64,000 nucleotides of DNA from Gammaproteobacteria bacterium (GCA_016191285.1 JACPPA010000004.1:1-64000); one strand, 5' to 3'. Positions 14,820 through 24,190 are shown, counted from the stretch's first letter. Translations and numbers: made by a program. Notes: a model not told the origin generated them from the sequence alone.

Positions 14820-15917
14820 TCAAGCCGCCGCGGGCGCCAGCGTGAGTCTGCGGTCTGGACCAATCGCCACGGATTCCAGCGTGCGGAAACGCGGTGCGTT
14901 CGCGAGCGTCGTTAGCGCTGGCCATAAAAACGCGGCGCGCGCGGTCGGCCCTAGGAACACGGGCGCGATATAGAGCACCAACTCGTCCACCACGCCCGCC
15001 TCGAGCAAGCTGCCAACCAGCGTTGGGCCGGCTTCGATCAGCACTTCGTTGACTTCAAGTTCGTGTAAGCGAGTGAGGATCGCGCTTAAGTCGCCACCTC
15101 CCACGTTCCCCAACGGCTCGATGATCGCACCGCGACCGCCGAGCGCGCGCAATGCCGTGTCATCGGTATTGGCGGTGAAAATCCGGACCTCGCCGGACAC
15201 GTCAAACAAACGCGCCGACGGCGGCGTACGCAAGCGCCGATCGATTACCACGCGCGGCGGTGGCCGGCCCGCGACATCGAAGCGCGGATCGCGCACGTTG
15301 AGCGTGGGATCATCGGCCAATACCGTTCCACTCCCCGTTACTATCGCGCCGGCCGCAGCGCGCAAACGTTGGACATCGGCGCGTGATTCGGGGCTCGTAA
15401 TCCATTGGCTTTGGCCATCCGCGAGCGCGATCCTGGCGTCGAGGCTCATGCCAATTTTGATCGTGACGAAGGGCCGGGCGCGTTCACCGCGCAAGAAGAA
15501 TCCGCGATTCAAGGCGCGCGCCTCGACGCTCAAGGGTCCGCACTCAACGGTAATACCGGCCGCGGCGAGTTTGGCGGCGCCACCGCCGGCCGGAACATGC
15601 GGATCTGCGATGGCATAGACCACGCGCGCCACGTGCGCCGCGATTAAAGCCTCGGTGCACGGCGGCGTGCGGCCAAAATGCGTACACGGTTCTAACGTGA
15701 CATAGACGGTCGCGCCAGCGGCCGCGTTACCTGCGGCGCGCAACGCTTCGACTTCAGCATGCGCTTCACCAGCGCGGTAATGAAAGCCTTCACCAACGAC
15801 CGCGCCGTCTTTGACGATGACACAACCGACGCGCGGATTAGGGCGGGTTGTATAGAGGCCACATCGCGCGAGTTTGAGCGCACGCGCCATATGCCTATAG
15901 TCGGTAGCATCGGTCAT
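14820..15917 (-). CDS. ribD: Bifunctional riboflavin biosynthesis deaminase/reductase RibD
   Basis: A 365-residue cytosolic protein with an N-terminal cytidine-deaminase-like domain (residues about 5-145; zinc ligands in HAEVEAL and PCTHFGRTPPC) and a C-terminal NADPH-dependent reductase (PFVTIKIGMSLDARIALADGQSQWIT, GAIVTGSGTVLADDPTLNVR, VLIEAGPTLVGSLLEAGVVDEL). It carries out deamination and then ribose reduction of the pyrimidine intermediate. Start placed at ATG 15917; a GTG two codons upstream (15923) is also possible. First gene of the rib cluster after nrdR, from which it is separated by a repeat block. Confidence 0.95.
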   Translation of the reverse strand: MTDATDYRHMARALKLARCGLYTTRPNPRVGCVIVKDGAVVGEGFHYRAGEAHAEVEALRAAGNAAAGATVYVTLEPCTHFGRTPPCTEALIAAHVARVVYAIADPHVPAGGGAAKLAAAGITVECGPLSVEARALNRGFFLRGERARPFVTIKIGMSLDARIALADGQSQWITSPESRADVQRLRAAAGAIVTGSGTVLADDPTLNVRDPRFDVAGRPPPRVVIDRRLRTPPSARLFDVSGEVRIFTANTDDTALRALGGRGAIIEPLGNVGGGDLSAILTRLHELEVNEVLIEAGPTLVGSLLEAGVVDELVLYIAPVFLGPTARAAFLWPALTTLANAPRFRTLESVAIGPDRRLTLAPAAA

Positions 15918-15944
15918 CAGCACACCGTGCTTCGACAGCCGGAA

Positions 15945-16128
15945 TTTGTGGGAGCAGCTTTAGCTGCGAATAGTGATTCGATTCCGTGCGGATGCTTGGC
16001 CGGAGTATTTTTCCCCTCACCCCGGCCCTCTCCCGCAAGGGGAGAGGGGGCGTGTCGCTTCGCGTCGCGTCGGCCATCACTGTCCAATCCCCTCTCCCCT
16101 TGCGGGAGAGGGTTAGGGTGAGGGGGGA
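15945..16128. repeat. Family A hairpin plus family B composite element
   Basis: A GTGGGAGCAGCTTTAGCTGC hairpin variant at about 15950-15972 shows compensatory changes that preserve the stem (A paired with T on both arms). A complete family B element follows at 16013-16125 with the conserved interior GGCCATCACTGTCCAATCCC. The 283-bp gap holds no gene. Confidence 0.85.
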
Positions 16129-16200
16129 AGTAATGCATCGCTATTTATCATCCATCACCCCTGGCCTCCCACAACATGCGCAAACATGGTCTATCGTTGA

Positions 16201-16719
16201 CTAACGCTTGCGCGTCGGTCCTTCGCCCGGGATCAAATCCAATTGCTGTTCGCGTAGATCCGGCGGGAGCTCGTTCTCCAACCGTTCGATTTCTTCCAAA
16301 AACGCGCGCACATCTTCAAAGCTGCGATAGACCGAGGCAAAACGCACATAGGCCACTTGATCGAGCCCGCGCAACATATCCATGACCATTTCCCCGATCC
16401 GCCGCGAGTCGATCTCGCGTTCACCCGTTTCCCGAATGCGGCGTTTAACTTGGTTGATGCCGGCCTCGACGCGCTCCATCGCGACCGGGCGTTTTTCCAA
16501 CGCTTTTAGGAATCCGCCGCGCAATTTTTCTTCGTTAAACGTCTCACGCCGACCGTCGGATTTGGCCACACGCGGCAAACTGAGTTCGGCGGTTTCATAA
16601 GTCGTAAAGCGCGCCTTGCATTCCATGCATTCGCGCCGACGCCGGATCTGATCCCCTTCGCCTAATAAGCGCGAATCGATGACTCGCGTGTCGTTATGCG
16701 AACAGAACGGGCAATGCAT
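16201..16719 (-). CDS. nrdR: Transcriptional repressor NrdR
   Basis: A 172-residue regulator of ribonucleotide reductase genes. An N-terminal zinc ribbon with Cys3, Cys6, Cys31 and Cys34 (MHCPFC ... [14 protein letters not shown]) binds NrdR boxes; the ATP-cone domain follows ([30 protein letters not shown] ... [24 protein letters not shown]) and senses ATP/dATP. Slightly longer than the usual 150-160 residues because of a C-terminal tail ending PGEGPTRKR. glyA and the rib genes on either side are the standard gammaproteobacterial neighbours. Confidence 0.96.
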   Translation of the reverse strand: MHCPFCSHNDTRVIDSRLLGEGDQIRRRRECMECKARFTTYETAELSLPRVAKSDGRRETFNEEKLRGGFLKALEKRPVAMERVEAGINQVKRRIRETGEREIDSRRIGEMVMDMLRGLDQVAYVRFASVYRSFEDVRAFLEEIERLENELPPDLREQQLDLIPGEGPTRKR

Positions 16720-16730
16720 GGCGGCTTAGT

Positions 16731-17984
16731 TCAACCGTAGACTGGGAATTGCCGACAAAGATCTGTCACTTTGCCGCGCACGGTCGCGAGTGTTTTCGGA
16801 TCGTCGATGTGGTCCAGCACATCGCACATCCAACCCCCCAGTGCGCGTGCTTCGGCTTCCAGACAGCCACGTGTAGTCATCGCCGGCGTACCGACTCGAA
16901 TACCGCTGGTCACAAACGGCGATTGCGGATCATTCGGCACCGTATTCTTGTTGACCGTGATATGCGCCGCGCCCAACGCCGCGTCCGCGGCTTTGCCGGT
17001 CAGGCCCTTCGCTACCAAGTCGACGAGGAACAGATGATTGTCGGTGCCACCAGAAACGACACTATAACCACGCGCGAGAAAAGTCTCGGCCATCGCACGC
17101 GCGTTCTTGATCACCTGCTCCTGATAACTCTTGAACTCGGGCGCCATCGCTTCTTTCAGCGCCACGGCTTTGGCCGCGATGATGTGCATGAGCGGCCCGC
17201 CTTGGACGCCGGGAAACACCGCGGAATTGACCTTCTTGGCCAATTCTTCCGATTGTTTGCCCAGAATCAAACCGCTCCGCGGACCCCGTAACGTTTTGTG
17301 CGTGGTGGTGGTCGTCATATCCGCCAACTGCACGGGGCTGGGATAGAGACCCACCGCGATTAAGCCCGCGACATGCGCGATATCCGACACCAGATAGGCG
17401 CCGACACTGTCCGCAATTTCACGGAATCGCGCCCAATCCACGACGCGCGAATAGGCCGAAAATCCAGTCATGATCATGCGCGGTTTATGCTCCGCCGCGA
17501 GACGCGCGACTTGTGCGTAATCAATGCGTCCAGTCGCCGGATCGAGTCCGTACTGCACGGCGCGATACGTGCGCCCGGAAAAATTAACACTAGCGCCATG
17601 GGTGAGATGGCCACCATGCGCGAGACTCATGCCGAGCACGCAATCCCCCGCGTTCAATAGTGCGAGATATACCGCACCGTTCGCTTGGGATCCCGAATGC
17701 GGTTGAACGTTGGCGTAATCTGCGCCGAATAAAACTTTCGCGCGATCGATGGCGAGTTGTTCCACCACATCAACATGTTCGCAGCCGCCGTAGTAGCGCT
17801 TGCCCGGATAACCTTCCGCGTACTTGTTGGTTAATAAGGTACCCGCGGCTTCGAGCACCCGCGGACTGGTGTAGTTTTCCGAGGCAATGAGTTCGATGTG
17901 ATCTTCCTGACGCTGGCACTCGGCCGCGATTGCGTTGGCGAGTTCAGGATCGAAACCCGCGATCCGCATGTCCCTGGGAAACAT
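16731..17984 (-). CDS. glyA: Serine hydroxymethyltransferase
   Basis: A 417-residue PLP enzyme interconverting serine and glycine with tetrahydrofolate, the main source of one-carbon units. Motifs: [64 protein letters not shown], and the PLP-lysine motif [20 protein letters not shown]. Standard length. Start [16 protein letters not shown] agrees with family members. It ends 11 bp before nrdR, so the two are probably one transcript. Confidence 0.97.
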   Translation of the reverse strand: MFPRDMRIAGFDPELANAIAAECQRQEDHIELIASENYTSPRVLEAAGTLLTNKYAEGYPGKRYYGGCEHVDVVEQLAIDRAKVLFGADYANVQPHSGSQANGAVYLALLNAGDCVLGMSLAHGGHLTHGASVNFSGRTYRAVQYGLDPATGRIDYAQVARLAAEHKPRMIMTGFSAYSRVVDWARFREIADSVGAYLVSDIAHVAGLIAVGLYPSPVQLADMTTTTTHKTLRGPRSGLILGKQSEELAKKVNSAVFPGVQGGPLMHIIAAKAVALKEAMAPEFKSYQEQVIKNARAMAETFLARGYSVVSGGTDNHLFLVDLVAKGLTGKAADAALGAAHITVNKNTVPNDPQSPFVTSGIRVGTPAMTTRGCLEAEARALGGWMCDVLDHIDDPKTLATVRGKVTDLCRQFPVYG

Positions 17985-18405
17985 TGATCAGTCCTCTTTG
18001 AAGGCGCTAGTAAAATTTTTGGGGGCATCTTTACCCCTCACCCCGGCCCTCTCCCGCAAGGGGAGAGGGCGTGTGTCGTCCCGACGATGTCTCGACCGTC
18101 GCCATCCAGTCCCTTCTCCCCTCGCAAGAGAAGGGAGTAGTCGTCTTATCTCCCTCCCCTCGCGGAAGAGGGAGTAGTTGTCTTATCCCCTCTCCCCTCG
18201 CGGGAGAGGGCTAGGGTGAGGGGGTGTGCACACGAACAAGCACGCATCCGGTACGCCTGCATTATTCCTTAATCACGCATTTCACTCAATGCAGCGCTGT
18301 TGAATTTTAGACCTTGTAATTTAGGCACTTATGGCATCGCGCGCAGCGCGAAATCAAGCTCGAAGCCGATGTAGAAGTGACGCGCTTGGCCGCTAACTTC
18401 CATCT
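17985..18405. other. Divergent intergenic region between glyA and cyaA
   Basis: About half of it is a family B double element (18033-18222). The remaining 180 bp up to the cyaA start (18406) must contain the cyaA promoter, but no clear -35/-10 pair or CRP site was recognised. No RNA gene seen. Confidence 0.6.
18033..18222. repeat. Family B composite element with extra right arms
   Basis: Left arm CCCCTCACCCCGGCCCTCTC from 18033, interior CGACGATGTCTCGACCGTCG, then three successive right-arm-like segments (about 18112, 18152 and 18187), the last one complete and ending GGGTGAGGGGG. It appears to have grown by partial tandem duplication. Confidence 0.8.
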
Positions 18406-21234
18406 ATGCCGGCAACCTCATTAGACCGTACCCAACGCAATCCGCGGCACCACGCGATCGAGAACCGTTTGGTCACCGTCACGCGCGACCGCTTACGTCG
18501 GGTGTTCGAAAGCTTGCTGCCCCGGCAACAAGAAGTGCTGCATCTGGTGCCGCTGCTATTCCATCAGAACTATCCGTTATTGCCGGGTTATGTGGGGCAG
18601 GAGACGCCGGCCGGAGTCGCTGACTACAACCCGACACGGACGGCACTGGCCGCCGCACGCCGCCATGCCAAGACTTTTCACTACGAACCGCGGGCGCCGC
18701 GCCGGTTTGCGCTCCGCGGCCTCTATTTGATGGGCAGCGCCGGCACCATCGCGTACTCGCGCGACAGCGATCTCGATATTTGGGTGTGTCATGACCCCGA
18801 TCTGACGCCGGCTGAAGTCGACAAACTCCAAGCCAAGGCGAGTTTGATCGAAGCCTTTGCCCTGACTCAAGGGCTAGAAATGCATTTCTTTGTGTTCGAC
18901 GCCGAGCGCTTCAAGCGTGGCGAAACGCTAGGGCTTTCGGACGAAAGCAGCGGGAGTTCGCAGCACTACTTATTACTTGATGAGTTCTATCGCTCCGGCC
19001 TCCTACTCGCGGGCTTAAAGCCGCTGTGGTGGTTTGTGCCGCCCACCGACGAGGGTCGCTACGATGAGTTCGTGACAATGGCCGCGCGCCAGCGCCGGAT
19101 TGCGTTGCGTGGTTATGTCGACTTCGGGGGTCTACCCACGGTACCGCCTGCCGAATTTTTCGGGGCCGCGGTGTGGCAGCTGTATAAGAGCATCGAGTCG
19201 CCGTACAAATCAGTGATGAAGTTGTTGCTGATGGAGACCTATGCCGGCGAGTATCCGAATAGCGCGTTGTTGAGTCATCGCTATAAATCGGCGCTGACCA
19301 CCGACCAGATCACGCTCGATGATCTCGATCCGTACATCGCGATGTATCGCAAGGTCGAGGAATATCTGTTGGCGCGTAATGACTCCGAGCGTTTGCGCCT
19401 CTTGCGTCGTGCGTTCTACATCAAGACCAGCGAACGGTTAAGTGCGCCGTTCGATGCACGGCAAGCTATGTGGCGGCGCTCGTTGATTGAAGATCTGAGT
19501 CGCGACTGGGGTTGGACACCGGACGAGATTCAACGACTGGATGCGCGCCACGCCTGGCGCATCGACACCGCGGTGGAGGAACGTCGCGATCTCATCAAGA
19601 CCCTCCAGAAAAGTTATGCGGTGCTTTCCGAGTTCGCGCGCCGCCATGGTCAGGATCAAAAAATCACAGGTTCCGACTTAAATATATTAGGGCGGAAACT
19701 CTATGCCGCGTTCGATAAAAAGCCGCACAAGCTTGAATTGATAACGCGCGGGATCTGCCAAAACCCAGCGGAACCTTACCTAACGCTGCATCGGCTTACT
19801 CTCGCGAGCGGCATCCACTGGGCGATCTTCGACGGCAATGCCGACGTCAATATCACCGACTCGCGCGCCCCGCTTAAGCGGGGCGAATCACTGGTCGAAA
19901 TCCTAACGTGGTGCCATTTCAATCGCTTGATCGATGCACACACGGGGTGGGGCTTACTAAGCGACGGCCGCCGCCAAGGCCTCGGGGAGTTGCGTAAGAT
20001 CCTCGACGCGCTGAACGAGAGTTTCCCTACTCAACGTTTGCCGGCCACGCCGGCGACCGCATTAACTCGCAAAGCGGTCGCGACCCAGGCGTTATTTTTT
20101 ATCAATGTTGATTGCGACATCGCACCCGCCAAACTTGCCGAGGGCGATGTGCTGACCAGCGTCTACACCGATGCGTTTCGATTTGGCGGACGCCGCAGCA
20201 GTTTAATTGGCGCCGTCGATGTGGTGCTGTGCACCAGCTGGGAAGAGCTTTATTGTTATCGCTATACCGGACCCGATGCATTACCACGCGCGCTGACCGA
20301 ATATCTCGCGCGAGCCGACGGCGACTACCCGCCAATCCCTGAGGTCTATTGCTTTACGCCGGATTATCATCATTCGATTCGACAACGCGTGACTCATTAT
20401 CTCCGTGCGATTTATACGGCTTTTGGGAAACCGGCGCAGCACGGACGGGTTCATCACATCGTCGCGGTGGCGGACGGCTTTCACGAACTCGCCCGGAGTG
20501 ACGCGGGCCCGCGTTTTCGGCTGCATGCCAGTCCCTTGACGTTGATCACCGCGCTCGCCGAATCGGAGGCAGCCTTCAAGCGCGTCATCTTCGACAACAG
20601 TTGTAATGGCTTACCCGCGTTAGCCTGCAGCTATCGCCACAATAAGCAGGGGTCGGTACAGGCGTTTGCCTACCATCACAACACCAAGATGGATTTCTAC
20701 GTGCTCGACGAACAAGGCGATCTATTTTTCGAGCGCAGCATCGAGCCCGATCTGTTGGCGTATTTCGATCACTTGGAACGCTTTTTAATGGGTCTGCAGC
20801 AACACCTAAATGTCGATGGTGATCTGCAGCCTCGCCCCAGCGCGCCAATTGAATGCTATCGGCTACTACCCGATCAGGCGGGAACCCTCAAGGCCATTCC
20901 CGTGGCGCGGCCAAGCCCACGCGGCAACGCGTATCTGGCGTTGCGCGTGGTCGCGGATTTGAATGCGGACGCGCGACCCGATTTCACCTGCTACTGCGAC
21001 GAGCGCGAGTTCAGCTCGCAGACGCACGGGGCAGGGCTGTTTACGGCGCTTGCCGCGCATATTCTTGCTGGCCGGCAACGTCGCGAGCGCTACCCGGTGT
21101 ATATCACCGAACTCGAAATTTCGGAGCGCTTTCGCGCGCTGCGCGGGCCCGATGCCTGCCGCACGGCGAAATTGCTTGGATTGAAGAAGCGCATCGAATA
21201 TCAGCTGACTAAGGCGCTGCGGCGCGATCTTTGA
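18406..21234 (+). CDS. cyaA: Class I adenylate cyclase
   Basis: A 942-residue cytosolic class I adenylate cyclase that makes cAMP from ATP. The catalytic N-terminal half holds LFHQNYPLLPGYV (about 51-63) and the nucleotidyltransferase-type active site GSAGTIAYSRDSDLDIWV (110-127) with paired Asp residues; then EYPNSALLSHRYK, typical of the family. The C-terminal half is regulatory in enterobacteria (glucose/PTS control). Class I cyclases are largely gammaproteobacterial, which helps place the organism. Single gene, divergent from glyA; length is somewhat above E. coli CyaA (848). A cAMP receptor protein would be expected elsewhere. Confidence 0.93.
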   Translation: MPATSLDRTQRNPRHHAIENRLVTVTRDRLRRVFESLLPRQQEVLHLVPLLFHQNYPLLPGYVGQETPAGVADYNPTRTALAAARRHAKTFHYEPRAPRRFALRGLYLMGSAGTIAYSRDSDLDIWVCHDPDLTPAEVDKLQAKASLIEAFALTQGLEMHFFVFDAERFKRGETLGLSDESSGSSQHYLLLDEFYRSGLLLAGLKPLWWFVPPTDEGRYDEFVTMAARQRRIALRGYVDFGGLPTVPPAEFFGAAVWQLYKSIESPYKSVMKLLLMETYAGEYPNSALLSHRYKSALTTDQITLDDLDPYIAMYRKVEEYLLARNDSERLRLLRRAFYIKTSERLSAPFDARQAMWRRSLIEDLSRDWGWTPDEIQRLDARHAWRIDTAVEERRDLIKTLQKSYAVLSEFARRHGQDQKITGSDLNILGRKLYAAFDKKPHKLELITRGICQNPAEPYLTLHRLTLASGIHWAIFDGNADVNITDSRAPLKRGESLVEILTWCHFNRLIDAHTGWGLLSDGRRQGLGELRKILDALNESFPTQRLPATPATALTRKAVATQALFFINVDCDIAPAKLAEGDVLTSVYTDAFRFGGRRSSLIGAVDVVLCTSWEELYCYRYTGPDALPRALTEYLARADGDYPPIPEVYCFTPDYHHSIRQRVTHYLRAIYTAFGKPAQHGRVHHIVAVADGFHELARSDAGPRFRLHASPLTLITALAESEAAFKRVIFDNSCNGLPALACSYRHNKQGSVQAFAYHHNTKMDFYVLDEQGDLFFERSIEPDLLAYFDHLERFLMGLQQHLNVDGDLQPRPSAPIECYRLLPDQAGTLKAIPVARPSPRGNAYLALRVVADLNADARPDFTCYCDEREFSSQTHGAGLFTALAAHILAGRQRRERYPVYITELEISERFRALRGPDACRTAKLLGLKKRIEYQLTKALRRDL

Positions 21235-21433
21235 GTTCCATTCGGTTGCGGGTGAACGCTCCCGAGCGGAGTGGCTGCGGCTTGGATCGAACGCCCTTCC
21301 GAAAGCGCGAAAACAGTTGTTGGATTGTATTGGAGACAGTGGAGCGCCGTGCGTTGCGGCCGTTACGAGCGACCGGTTACGAATACGCGACGCGGAAGAC
21401 CGTAATACTTACCAAGCGCGGAGTGGCTAGTGC

Positions 21434-21874
21434 TCAACGCCTTTCGGCATCGAAGATAAAACCACCTCTAGCCTTCCAAGTCCAGATAGTAAAAGAACGT
21501 TCTTGATTCCTTTGCACGCAGTAGCGCGTTGTCTCTTGCTGCCGACACGTACTTCGCTCGAGAAATACAATGCTACGGTCGCCGCGCTCATGTACGCGTG
21601 ACGCGCACCGCGGACATAGATGTACGAACATCAAGCCGCCGTCGCGGTAACGCACGTAGTCCACTTTGCCTTTGAGGCCCCAGGTGTCGCTTTCGAGCTG
21701 AACCGATTGCCATTCGCCGTCGCCGTCTACTTCGGCCTCGTGCAGGGTGCGGCCCGCGTACACGCGATGATCGGCGACGCGAATTTCTTCGACCTCTTCT
21801 AAATAAAACAACCGCTCGCAGTAGGCGAGGGCGTGCAGCGCCATCACGCGTATCAGGGATTGCGCTTCGGGCAT
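21434..21874 (-). pseudogene. Truncated Cas4 (probably Cas4-Cas1 fusion) relic
   Basis: The first ~85 residues read as the N-terminus of a Cas4 domain of the kind fused to Cas1: LIRVMALHALAYCERLFYLEEVEEIRVADHRVYAGRTLHE (first Fe-S cysteine in CER) then WGLKGKVDYVRYRDGG with the first RecB-nuclease Asp. Where intact proteins continue with a YEHKRG-type motif (catalytic Glu and Lys), this one reads FVHLCPRCASRV, and the remaining ~60 residues match nothing recognisable. The rest of Cas4, the three later Fe-S cysteines, Cas1 and Cas2 are absent before cyaA. I therefore call it a decayed gene. Together with the Cas5 fragment at 22653 it marks a lost CRISPR-Cas locus. Confidence 0.68.
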
Positions 21875-21966
21875 GGCTTACCCTCGTTGTAGTGGCAAAA
21901 TTGCGGAGCTTGGAGGCGACGGCTATAGTTGGGTTCCACGTATCGACTTCCGTTTTTGGAGCGGCT

Positions 21967-22272
21967 ATGGACTTCATCACCCTGAAAGAATTTGAAACGC
22001 AGCCCGCGAAAGTCTGGAAAAAATTGACTCAGGTCCGCGAACTTGTCGTCACGCGCAAGGGGAAACCTTTCGCGCTGCTCACGGGGACCAACTCTGAGAA
22101 ACTGGAAGAAGAACTCCGTGCGTTGCGCCGCGCGCGCGCTGAAGTTGCGATTGGATCGATGCGGGCGCGCGCTACTGCTCGCGGTCTGAACAAGATGACC
22201 ACAAAAGAAATCAATGTTCAGATCAGCGCCGCGCGCAAAACCGCGAAATCCAAACATGCGGCTGGTGCTTGA
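21967..22272 (+). CDS. Antitoxin of a PIN-type toxin-antitoxin pair
   Basis: A 101-residue protein: MDFITLKEFETQPAKVWKKLTQVRELVVTRKGKPFALLTG resembles a Phd-like antitoxin N-terminus (a short fold that places a transcription factor-like helix before a beta hairpin), followed by a basic helical tail (residues about 55-101) rich in Arg, Lys and Ala. GGAG lies 7 nt upstream of ATG 21967. It overlaps the PIN toxin gene by 17 bp. Located between two cas gene relics and transcribed in the opposite direction. Confidence 0.8.
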   Translation: MDFITLKEFETQPAKVWKKLTQVRELVVTRKGKPFALLTGTNSEKLEEELRALRRARAEVAIGSMRARATARGLNKMTTKEINVQISAARKTAKSKHAAGA

Positions 22273-22648
22273 TACCAACGTTGTCGTCTCGGGCCTTTTG
22301 AGCGTTAACGGCCCGCCTGGAAAAATCCTTAACCATCTCTTGCACGGACGCGTGGTCGCGGTTTACAGCCGTCCGATTCTCGATGAGTACGCGACCGTCC
22401 TCGCGCGCAGGAAGTTTAGCTTCGATCCCGAAGACATCGACAGTTTGATCGAACTGATTGTTACGGAAGGTTGGGCGGTGCTACGGATTCCGCGTTTGAG
22501 TGTCGAATGCTCGGACCCCAAGGACCAGCCGTTCTACGATTGCGCCGCTGCGGTAAGTTGTCCGCTCGTTAACGGCAATCTCAAGCACTTTCCGAAAGGT
22601 GGGCCGGTGGAGGTGTTGAGTCCGGCGCGGGCGATCGAGAGGCTATAA
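22256..22648 (+). CDS. PIN-domain toxin component
   Basis: A 130-residue protein of the PIN-family putative toxins (COG1569-like). MRLVLDTNVVVSGLLSVNGPPGKIL has the first catalytic Asp (Asp6); YSRPILDEYATVLARRKF has the conserved Glu; ECSDPKDQPFYDCAAAVSCPLVNGNLKHFP supplies the D-x-x-D and the NGNLKHF end motif. Predicted metal-dependent RNase neutralised by the upstream antitoxin. Start ATG 22256 inside the antitoxin gene; a longer start is possible but would only add overlap. It ends 4 bp before the convergent end of the Cas5 relic. Confidence 0.88.
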   Translation: MRLVLDTNVVVSGLLSVNGPPGKILNHLLHGRVVAVYSRPILDEYATVLARRKFSFDPEDIDSLIELIVTEGWAVLRIPRLSVECSDPKDQPFYDCAAAVSCPLVNGNLKHFPKGGPVEVLSPARAIERL

Positions 22649-22652
22649 ATGA

Positions 22653-23129
22653 CTACCCATAACCAACGTCAACCCACGCGTTACTTGGAACATCGGGGCT
22701 CGCCGTATCCGACACACGGAACAACCGCGATTTGGTCATTGACATATCCGCCCGATCAATCGTCACCGTAAGCCGGGCGATGTTCGCGGCAATGCCGCCG
22801 TCATCCTCCGGCTCCACTTTCACAAACCAGTGCGCGGGGTCGATTCGTTCAACCGCTTCAATTCGGTCGGGGAGAAAATTGTTGTCGCCCAGAAACGGCA
22901 ACCCGTATTTTCTCGGTATATTTCCCGCCAACCCGTCCAATACCTGCTGGGTGAGTTCATCGTTGCCCTTTAAACACAGGTAGCCACGCAGGTTGGATAA
23001 GAAAGAACGCCGCGCCGGAGTGATGTTGTACTTGTTGCCCTTGGTGTGCGGCTCATGATCCGTGCCGGTGTTGCCTACCGGGTAGTTGTGAAGCTGCTGG
23101 TACGCGCTGTGTTGGAGCGACGCCCAATA
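22653..23129 (-). pseudogene. N-terminally truncated Cas5 relic (I-MYXAN/DevS-like)
   Basis: The readable part, about 158 residues, resembles the C-terminal two-thirds of Cas5 of the DevS/Cmx5 type: AYQQLHNYPVG, KGNKYNITPARRSFLS, KYGLPFLGDNNFLPDRIE, and a final SNAWVDVGYG. The N-terminal Cas5 glycine-rich beginning is missing; upstream, the frame runs into a family B element (23148-23247) and has no ATG, only a distant TTG, so the gene is broken by a repeat or a deletion joined to one. On the same strand as the Cas4 relic and upstream of it, the order expected for cas5 then cas4-cas1. Family assignment is from memory of motifs, not a search. Confidence 0.6.
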
Positions 23130-23147
23130 ATGCGGTTGCCTCTTTCG

Positions 23148-23247
23148 CCCTTTCCCCTCGCGGGAGGGGGCCGGAGTGAGGGGAAAAATTCGACGCAGCA
23201 CTAAATCCTCGTCCCCCCCAGCCCTCCCGCAAGGGGAGAGGGAATAA
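23148..23247. repeat. Family B element at the cas5 breakpoint
   Basis: Arms CCCCTCGCGGGAGGGGGCCGG plus GTGAGGGG (about 23154-23182) and CCAGCCCTCCCGCAAGGGGA (about 23218-23237), with a degenerate interior. The homology of the Cas5 fragment stops at its edge. Confidence 0.7.
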
Positions 23248-23314
23248 CGCGCCTCACGTCCCCAACATTGTCCGCTACAATACGGCCCGCAATTAACCAA
23301 CCCGCAGCCCCGCC

Positions 23315-24190
23315 ATGACCAGTCCCGAACAATTTTTCACGCGCGCCGAAGCGCTACTTGATCGGGTCGAACGATTGCTTCCGCTGCACGATCGGCCGCC
23401 GGTCGAGGACGGCGTGGCGTGGCGCTGGCGTAAGCGCAACGGCCACGGGCGTCTGGCGGCGATTCATCGATTTAATCCGATTCAGCTCGCCGATTTGCAA
23501 CATCTGGAAATTCAGAAAGACGAACTGGAACGTAACACTCGCCAATTCCTCGCCGGCTTGCCGGCGAATAATGCGCTGTTGTGGGGGCCGCGCGGCACGG
23601 GTAAGTCGTCTTTAATCAAAGCGCTGTTTAACGCCTATGTCGAGCGCGGGCTGCGTCTGATTGAAGTCGATCGTCTCGACTTGATCGACTTACCCGAGAT
23701 CGTCGATGCCGTCGCGGACCGGACCGGCCGCTACGTGGTGTTCTGCGATGATTTATCCTTTGACGAACATGATTCGACCTATCGCGCGCTGAAAACCGTG
23801 CTCGACGGCTCAGTCCTCGCGACGCCGGACAATCTAGTCATTTATGCCACGTCGAACCGGCGGCACTTATTGCCGGAACGGCAGCGCGACAATCTCGACG
23901 CGCGCGCGGTCGATGGCGAAATTCATCAAAGTGAAGCAGTGGAAGAAAAAATTTCTCTGTCGGAACGCTTTGGATTGTGGCTGTCGTTTCATCCGTTCAA
24001 TCAGGAACGCTATCTCGATATCGTGCAACATTGGCTGACGGCCCTGGGTGTCCCATCGGACCATGACCCCGCGCAACGCGCGGCCTTGCAGTGGGCGCTG
24101 TTGCATGGTTCGCGGAGTGGTCGCGCGGCGTATCAATTCGCCAAGGACTGGGCCGGGCGCCGCGCGTTGCTCGCGAGTGAACGCAAATGA
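23315..24190 (+). CDS. DUF815 family AAA+ ATPase
   Basis: A 291-residue P-loop ATPase of the DUF815 family. LWGPRGTGKSSLIKAL is Walker A, YVVFCDDLSFD Walker B, and IYATSNRRHLLPERQRDN the sensor region typical of this family. The C-terminal LSERFGLWLSFHPFNQERYLDIVQHWL is also characteristic. Biochemical role is unknown; it is often encoded near housekeeping nucleotide genes. It overlaps the next gene by 4 bp (ATGA), and that one overlaps the third the same way, so the three are a translationally coupled operon. Cytosolic. Confidence 0.88.
   Translation: MTSPEQFFTRAEALLDRVERLLPLHDRPPVEDGVAWRWRKRNGHGRLAAIHRFNPIQLADLQHLEIQKDELERNTRQFLAGLPANNALLWGPRGTGKSSLIKALFNAYVERGLRLIEVDRLDLIDLPEIVDAVADRTGRYVVFCDDLSFDEHDSTYRALKTVLDGSVLATPDNLVIYATSNRRHLLPERQRDNLDARAVDGEIHQSEAVEEKISLSERFGLWLSFHPFNQERYLDIVQHWLTALGVPSDHDPAQRAALQWALLHGSRSGRAAYQFAKDWAGRRALLASERK

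Noticed and set aside
21235-21433. CRISPR array next to the Cas4 relic.
   Set aside because: No repeated unit of 20-40 bp with regular spacing is visible.
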